The translations under genes and the position numbers were made by a program. Shown piece by piece: positions 6,422 to 6,799 of a stretch of 6,799 nucleotides of DNA. Source of the DNA: Alphaproteobacteria bacterium (GTDB taxonomy: Bacteria > Pseudomonadota > Alphaproteobacteria > Rickettsiales > RI-342); the NCBI GenBank assembly GCA_020851915.1, contig JADZBT010000117.1:1-6799 (forward strand), read 5' to 3'. The notes beneath the pieces are model-generated. The model was not told the DNA's origin and did not search any database. It saw nothing but the letters and a program-made list of their open reading frames with translations. The first letter of the stretch is position 1; the number at the start of each line of letters is the position of its first letter.

Positions 6422-6424
6422 CAC

Positions 6425-6712
6425 GTGAATAAGAACGAACTCATTGCACGTATTGCACAAAAAACCGGTCTGTCCAAAACGGATGCAGCGCGAGCTGTTG
6501 ATGCTGTTACGGATGCGATCACCGCAGCACTGTCGAAGGGCGACGAAGTTCGCCTGGTAGGCTTCGGCACTTACTCTGTTCAGCAGCGTAAGGCGACCGA
6601 AGGCCGTAACCCGCGCACGGGTGAGGTCATCAAGATCGCAGCGTCGAAGCAGCCGAAATTCAAAGCCGGCAAGGCTCTGAAGGACGCTTGCAACAAGCGC
6701 CGGGCTGCATAA
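6425..6712 (+). CDS. hupB: DNA-binding protein HU (HU/IHF family nucleoid protein)
   Basis: Small dimeric nucleoid protein that bends and compacts DNA with little sequence preference. The 95-residue product starts MNKNELIARIAQKTGLSKTD, typical of HU, with translation from GTG. The dimerisation core includes VRLVGFGTYSV (42-52). The DNA-embracing beta arm carries GRNPRTGE at 60-67, with Pro63 in the position of the HU proline that intercalates between base pairs. The C-terminus QPKFKAGKALKDACN (76-90) is also typical; Cys89 is less usual. The length is normal (about 90-95). An in-frame extension upstream to 6323 gives residues unlike HU and is discarded. HU rather than IHF is favoured by the N-terminus and the arm sequence. 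The symbol follows the conserved position after lon; a genome with one HU gene would call it hup. A strong terminator follows, so it is probably monocistronic. Confidence 0.97.
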   Translation: MNKNELIARIAQKTGLSKTDAARAVDAVTDAITAALSKGDEVRLVGFGTYSVQQRKATEGRNPRTGEVIKIAASKQPKFKAGKALKDACNKRRAA

Positions 6713-6741
6713 CGCTTCATCGCGTTAGTAACCGATACGAG

Positions 6742-6775
6742 AAACCCCGGGAGGCTTTCCCGGGGTTTTTCTTTT
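6742..6775 (+). terminator. Strong Rho-independent terminator after hup
   Basis: AAACCCCGGGA (6742-6752) pairs perfectly with TCCCGGGGTTT (6758-6768), an 11-bp stem with a 5-nt loop GGCTT. The T-rich tail continues as TTTTTCTTTTT (6766-6776). It begins 29 nt after the hup stop. Confidence 0.95.
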
Positions 6776-6799
6776 TCTGGAAGCCGCAGTTTCCCTTGG

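Larger units (their letters stand above)
6125..6424. other. AT-rich, structured gap between lon and hup
   Basis: These 300 bases hold no credible gene and are visibly richer in A and T than the flanking coding DNA, with several T- and A-tracts (for example 6141-6145, 6203-6208, 6356-6362). They contain the lon terminator, an 8-bp inverted repeat, a second terminator-like hairpin, a weak promoter candidate and a hairpin spanning the hup ribosome binding site, each listed separately. The stretch 6190-6300 could be the body of a small RNA or of a long hup leader, but I see no convincing promoter for either. Confidence 0.6.

Noticed and set aside
6323..6424. Upstream extension of hup
   Set aside because: The residues are unlike HU, and the strong Shine-Dalgarno sequence at 6411-6417 points to the GTG at 6425.

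Overview
This window holds the five-gene protein quality-control block tig (trigger factor) - clpP - clpX - lon - hup (HU), all on the + strand. The first gene lacks only its first bases at the window edge; the other four are complete. All key catalytic and nucleotide-binding residues I could locate in ClpP, ClpX and Lon are present, and their numbering agrees closely with the E. coli proteins. The same gene order is known from many Proteobacteria. The style of the proteins (ClpX Walker A with Cys, the C-terminal half of trigger factor, the HU sequence), the GC-rich codon use and an alphaproteobacterial-type heat-shock promoter before lon point to an alphaproteobacterium. I cannot fix the order from sequence alone; the HU looks Rhodospirillales-like.

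Layout: 1-1439 tig (5' end just outside); a 54-nt gap without a terminator; 1494-2162 clpP; a 77-nt gap with a perfect TATAAT and a small imperfect hairpin; 2240-3520 clpX; a 198-nt gap with a candidate RpoH-type promoter and an 11-bp tandem duplication abutting the lon start; 3719-6124 lon; a 300-nt AT-rich gap with a very strong terminator, an inverted repeat, a second weaker terminator-like hairpin and a hairpin around the hup ribosome binding site; 6425-6712 hup, starting with GTG; a strong terminator; 19 further bases with nothing recognisable.

How the genes work together: trigger factor meets nascent chains at the ribosome exit; ClpX unfolds tagged or specific substrates and feeds them to the ClpP chamber; Lon is a one-chain ATP-dependent protease that removes misfolded and regulatory proteins; HU packs DNA and is a known Lon substrate in E. 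coli. tig and clpP probably share a transcript, clpX has its own likely promoter, lon is probably heat-inducible, and hup is separated from lon by a strong terminator and so is probably its own unit.

I see no previously undescribed multi-gene system here. The unusual points are local: a His-rich, potentially metal-binding insert in the C-terminal domain of trigger factor, lysine-rich tails on trigger factor and ClpP, the duplicated sequence over the lon ribosome binding site, and the structured lon-hup gap.
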